The position numbers were made by a program, and so were the translations under genes. The notes below the pieces were generated by a model. That model did not search any database. It saw nothing but the letters and a program-made list of their open reading frames with translations, and was not told the DNA's origin. This document shows positions 61,791 through 64,000 of a DNA stretch of 64,000 bases, in pieces. The stretch spans positions 62,001 to 126,000 of the forward strand of contig CAJTFW010000005.1 of assembly GCA_910575445.1 (NCBI GenBank), written 5' to 3'. Position 1 is the stretch's first letter; each line of letters begins with the position of its first letter. The DNA comes from Lachnospiraceae bacterium. Its GTDB lineage: Bacteria > Bacillota > Clostridia > Lachnospirales > Lachnospiraceae.

Positions 61791-62849
61791 CTATCCTTTT
61801 TGTGAACCTATCCAGTAATACAGTGTAAAAAATATTTTTGTTACCAGATAGCAGGGAATTGTCAGGCTATGTTTCATCATAAATATATAGATTTTTACGG
61901 ACAGGCCAATGCGGTCCATGGTATGATAAGTAAGTGCTTCTTGTACAGATGCATCCTGACACATCCTTTTTACATTCTTTTGTATCTGAAAAAAAGAATC
62001 CGTATGATTTCGCCAGATTTCATTTTTTACTGCCATAATCGCAAGACTTAAGAAATCATTGCGAATCTGCGGGCGAAAATCATAGACAGCCTTGGCATCG
62101 GAGATGGCTTCCATACGCTCTCTAAGCAACTTGATTTTCTCCAGATAACGCGCATCGTGGCCGCCAGTCATCGAAGACATATGGTACCAATAGTGATAGG
62201 GATAATAGTCTGGTATGGTACAGATTATCTTTGCATCCAAAAACGCTGCAAAGACCATCTGCAAATCCTCTCCCACACTTACACGCTCATCCCAAAGTGC
62301 CAGGTTCTGCTCCACCACATGTCTTCGAAAGAGCTTTGTCACACGGGAAGGCTGTAGCGAGCGTCCGATAAAGCTTCCATCATTTAACAGTACCGGATAT
62401 AGCGAGTAAAGTTCTTCTTGCGTATAGACTTCCTTTTGCATCCTGTTAGTCTCTTTGCGGGGCGGATAGTCTCCATCTGCATAGTCAAAGATTAATCCAG
62501 CCATCGAGATATCCGCATTATGCTTTAGAAGTGTCTGTGCCAAGCGCTCATACATCCCAGGTTCAATATAATCATCGCTGTCTACAAATCCCAAAAGGTC
62601 TGCACTGGCATGTCGCACTCCTTCTTTCCAGGCTGAAGTCAGACCGCCATTTTTCTTGTGTACTACTATAATATTTTCATACTGGCTGGCATAGCGGTCG
62701 CAGATGGCAGGACAGTTATCGAAAGAGCCATCATCCACTAAGATAATTTCTAAGTTCTGATAGGTCTGCGCAAGAATACTGTCCACACAACGCGCAAGCA
62801 CTTTCTCCACGCCATATACTGGCACGATGACACTGATTTTTTCTCTCAT
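61791..62849 (-). CDS. Family 2 glycosyltransferase
   Basis: The 352-residue enzyme has ISVIVPVYGVEKVLARCVDS, EIILVDDGSFDNCPAICDRY and GFVDSDDYIEP. It is a paralogue of the next gene, with the same domain order and about equal length. The middle part contains GEDLQMVFAAFLDAK. A short C-terminal hydrophobic helix may anchor it to the membrane. GGAGGGCTAGATG joins its start to the stop of its neighbour. Confidence 0.87.
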   Translation of the reverse strand: MREKISVIVPVYGVEKVLARCVDSILAQTYQNLEIILVDDGSFDNCPAICDRYASQYENIIVVHKKNGGLTSAWKEGVRHASADLLGFVDSDDYIEPGMYERLAQTLLKHNADISMAGLIFDYADGDYPPRKETNRMQKEVYTQEELYSLYPVLLNDGSFIGRSLQPSRVTKLFRRHVVEQNLALWDERVSVGEDLQMVFAAFLDAKIICTIPDYYPYHYWYHMSSMTGGHDARYLEKIKLLRERMEAISDAKAVYDFRPQIRNDFLSLAIMAVKNEIWRNHTDSFFQIQKNVKRMCQDASVQEALTYHTMDRIGLSVKIYIFMMKHSLTIPCYLVTKIFFTLYYWIGSQKG

Positions 62850-63824
62850 CTAGCCCTCCTGTAAGCCTTTTAACAGCCTTTGATAAAGTATAGGGGAAAT
62901 CTCATAGATTCGATAACCTATACGGGTCCTAAGCGGCAGCTGTGATATCCACGCTCTTCCTTTTGTCCGGTAAAATGTCAGACGCCTTCTAAGCTCTGCC
63001 TTTACATAGGTCGCATCTTCTACCTGTTCTGTACACCGATAGGAAAATGTAATACAGGCATCGCACAATTTTTTATAAGCCACAGGCAATAATCTCTCAT
63101 ATCCCGCCTCTAAAAAAAACGCAATTCGTTCTTCATGCGCCAGCAGCCAGTCCAGTCTCTTTTTAGAAAATACGGATGTGATACTTCCCGTGTTTTCTGT
63201 AAAATACCCATACAGCACACGCTCTGTAAATGCCAGTTTTTTCGCCTTGTCAAACAGACGATAGGTCGTCGCTTCATCCTCATGAATCCGTCCTTTGGGA
63301 TAGCGAATCTCTAAGAAAAGCTCCCGTTTATAGAGCTTATTCCAGGCCACAACAAAATACGTCGCTTCCTGTTCCGGACCATAGAGCTGCTCCATCAGGC
63401 TCTCCCCCCGATAGACCTTGTAGGAACGGCTTTTGCCGCTCTCTAAAGGCTCTCCTGATACATAGGCAAATCTGCACTGGCTGATATCCGACTCTGACTC
63501 CACCAGAAGCTCATACAGCGTCTTGATATAATCCGCTGCCACATAGTCATCAGAATCCACAAAGGCTATATACTCCCCACGCGCCTCACAAAGCCCGGTA
63601 TTACGCGCACCAGACAAGCCTGCATTTTCCTGGTGAATCACCCGAACTCTTGCATCTTGAGCCTTATAGGCGTCACACAGCGCAGGACAGTTGTCTGGGG
63701 AGCCATCATCCACCAAGATAATCTCTATATTTTCATATGTCTGAGACAGCAGACTCTCCATACAACGCCCAAGGTAAGCCTCCACGCCATATACCGGCAC
63801 AATAATACTGATTAAAGCTGTCAT
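62850..63824 (-). CDS. Family 2 glycosyltransferase
   Basis: The 324-residue enzyme has ISIIVPVYGVEAYLGRCMES, EIILVDDGSPDNCPALCDAY, the acceptor-side GLSGARNTGL and AFVDSDDYV. The ERLL and IHEDEATTYRLF segments recall EpsJ-like polysaccharide enzymes. AAGGAGGG lies before the ATG, which overlaps (ATGA) the stop of the truncated gene at the window edge. The cluster probably makes a surface polysaccharide or teichoic-like glycan. Confidence 0.88.
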   Translation of the reverse strand: MTALISIIVPVYGVEAYLGRCMESLLSQTYENIEIILVDDGSPDNCPALCDAYKAQDARVRVIHQENAGLSGARNTGLCEARGEYIAFVDSDDYVAADYIKTLYELLVESESDISQCRFAYVSGEPLESGKSRSYKVYRGESLMEQLYGPEQEATYFVVAWNKLYKRELFLEIRYPKGRIHEDEATTYRLFDKAKKLAFTERVLYGYFTENTGSITSVFSKKRLDWLLAHEERIAFFLEAGYERLLPVAYKKLCDACITFSYRCTEQVEDATYVKAELRRRLTFYRTKGRAWISQLPLRTRIGYRIYEISPILYQRLLKGLQEG

Positions 63825-64000
63825 TTAGCCCTCCTTCTGATTCTGTGCAGGATATCGACAACAAATGTTCTAAGAACACAGAGCAGATACACCATCCGCA
63901 CTTGTTTCCTTTTTAGGAAATACCATAGAATCCGATAGTCCAGATATAAAAATACCGCGCTGTCTCCTCTTGTCCGCACCCAAAAGTCTTTGGCATAATT
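63821..64000 (-). CDS. C-terminal fragment of a surface-glycan gene, truncated by window edge
   Basis: The last 59 residues plus TGA are visible (from NYAKDFWVRTRGDSAVFLYL to the end). The tail is hydrophobic then strongly basic (HRIRRRAK). It is coupled by ATGA to the next glycosyltransferase, so it belongs to the same operon. The visible part resembles the membrane-binding tail of GT2 enzymes, but the domain is outside the window. Confidence 0.6.
   Translation of the reverse strand, partial: NYAKDFWVRTRGDSAVFLYLDYRILWYFLKRKQVRMVYLLCVLRTFVVDILHRIRRRAK

Overview
The window looks like a chromosomal segment of a low-to-medium GC Firmicute in the class Clostridia, most likely family Lachnospiraceae. 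Support for this includes a T-box-controlled aspS2-gatCAB operon, a glnA operon with an ANTAR regulator, CotH and PdaB-like sporulation-type proteins, a Bce-type ABC/two-component module, a high-cysteine 'chorion-class' protein, and consensus sigma-A promoters with AGGAGG-type ribosome sites. No rRNA, prophage, complete IS or CRISPR array is visible. Genus cannot be decided from sequence alone.

Layout. (1) 1-1422: the end of an AT-rich AAA ATPase gene, then tRNA-Val(GAC). (2) 1535-21406: a long leftward block with clpA-clpS, a Suv3-like helicase, yaaA, an Fe-S protein, a two-gene Septu defence system (ptuA-ptuB), a Nudix/NrtR-like gene, addA-addB, tcdA, larE, a zinc phospholipase C-like gene and an aldo/keto reductase. 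(3) 21407-22598: about 1.2 kb without protein genes. It holds a probable 430-nt orphan RNA gene with a consensus promoter and a perfect terminator, followed by a 430-bp repeat element made of two inverted hairpin arms. (4) 22599-34890: rmlD, a Bce-like module, PAP2, a glycosyltransferase, glf, mutY, HAD, an amidohydrolase, an M23 peptidase and cspA. (5) 35028-37198: a cell-wall amidase behind a structured, terminator-bearing leader, a small unknown protein, and a second copy of the 430-bp element in opposite orientation. (6) 37226-42395: gatB, gatA, gatC and a non-discriminating-type aspS under a T-box whose specifier reads GAAC (overlapping Glu GAA and Asn AAC codons). (7) 42438-47255: a membrane glycosyltransferase-like protein, dapF, an ANTAR regulator and glnA. 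(8) 47407-53028: a Cys/Gly-rich protein, DUF6020, a DPM-like transferase, citrate synthase and lrgAB. (9) 53186-64000: a polysaccharide deacetylase, a chemoreceptor coupled to an FMN-binding lipoprotein, a lipoprotein barnase with barstar, a second DUF6020-like protein, a CotH kinase, a Cof phosphatase, and the downstream end of a glycosyltransferase cluster running off the window.

How the parts fit. Most genes are housekeeping: proteolysis, DNA repair, amidated-tRNA synthesis, nitrogen assimilation and envelope glycans. The accessory content is the Septu pair, the barnase/barstar pair, the terminal AAA ATPase and several repeat families. The strongest candidates for undescribed biology are the 430-nt RNA gene, the 430-bp paired-hairpin element (basal stems differ between arms but stay perfectly paired), a second family of foldbacks that end in a ribosome-binding site, and three leader RNAs that end in attenuator-like hairpins. 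All family assignments are by motif recognition; no database search was run.
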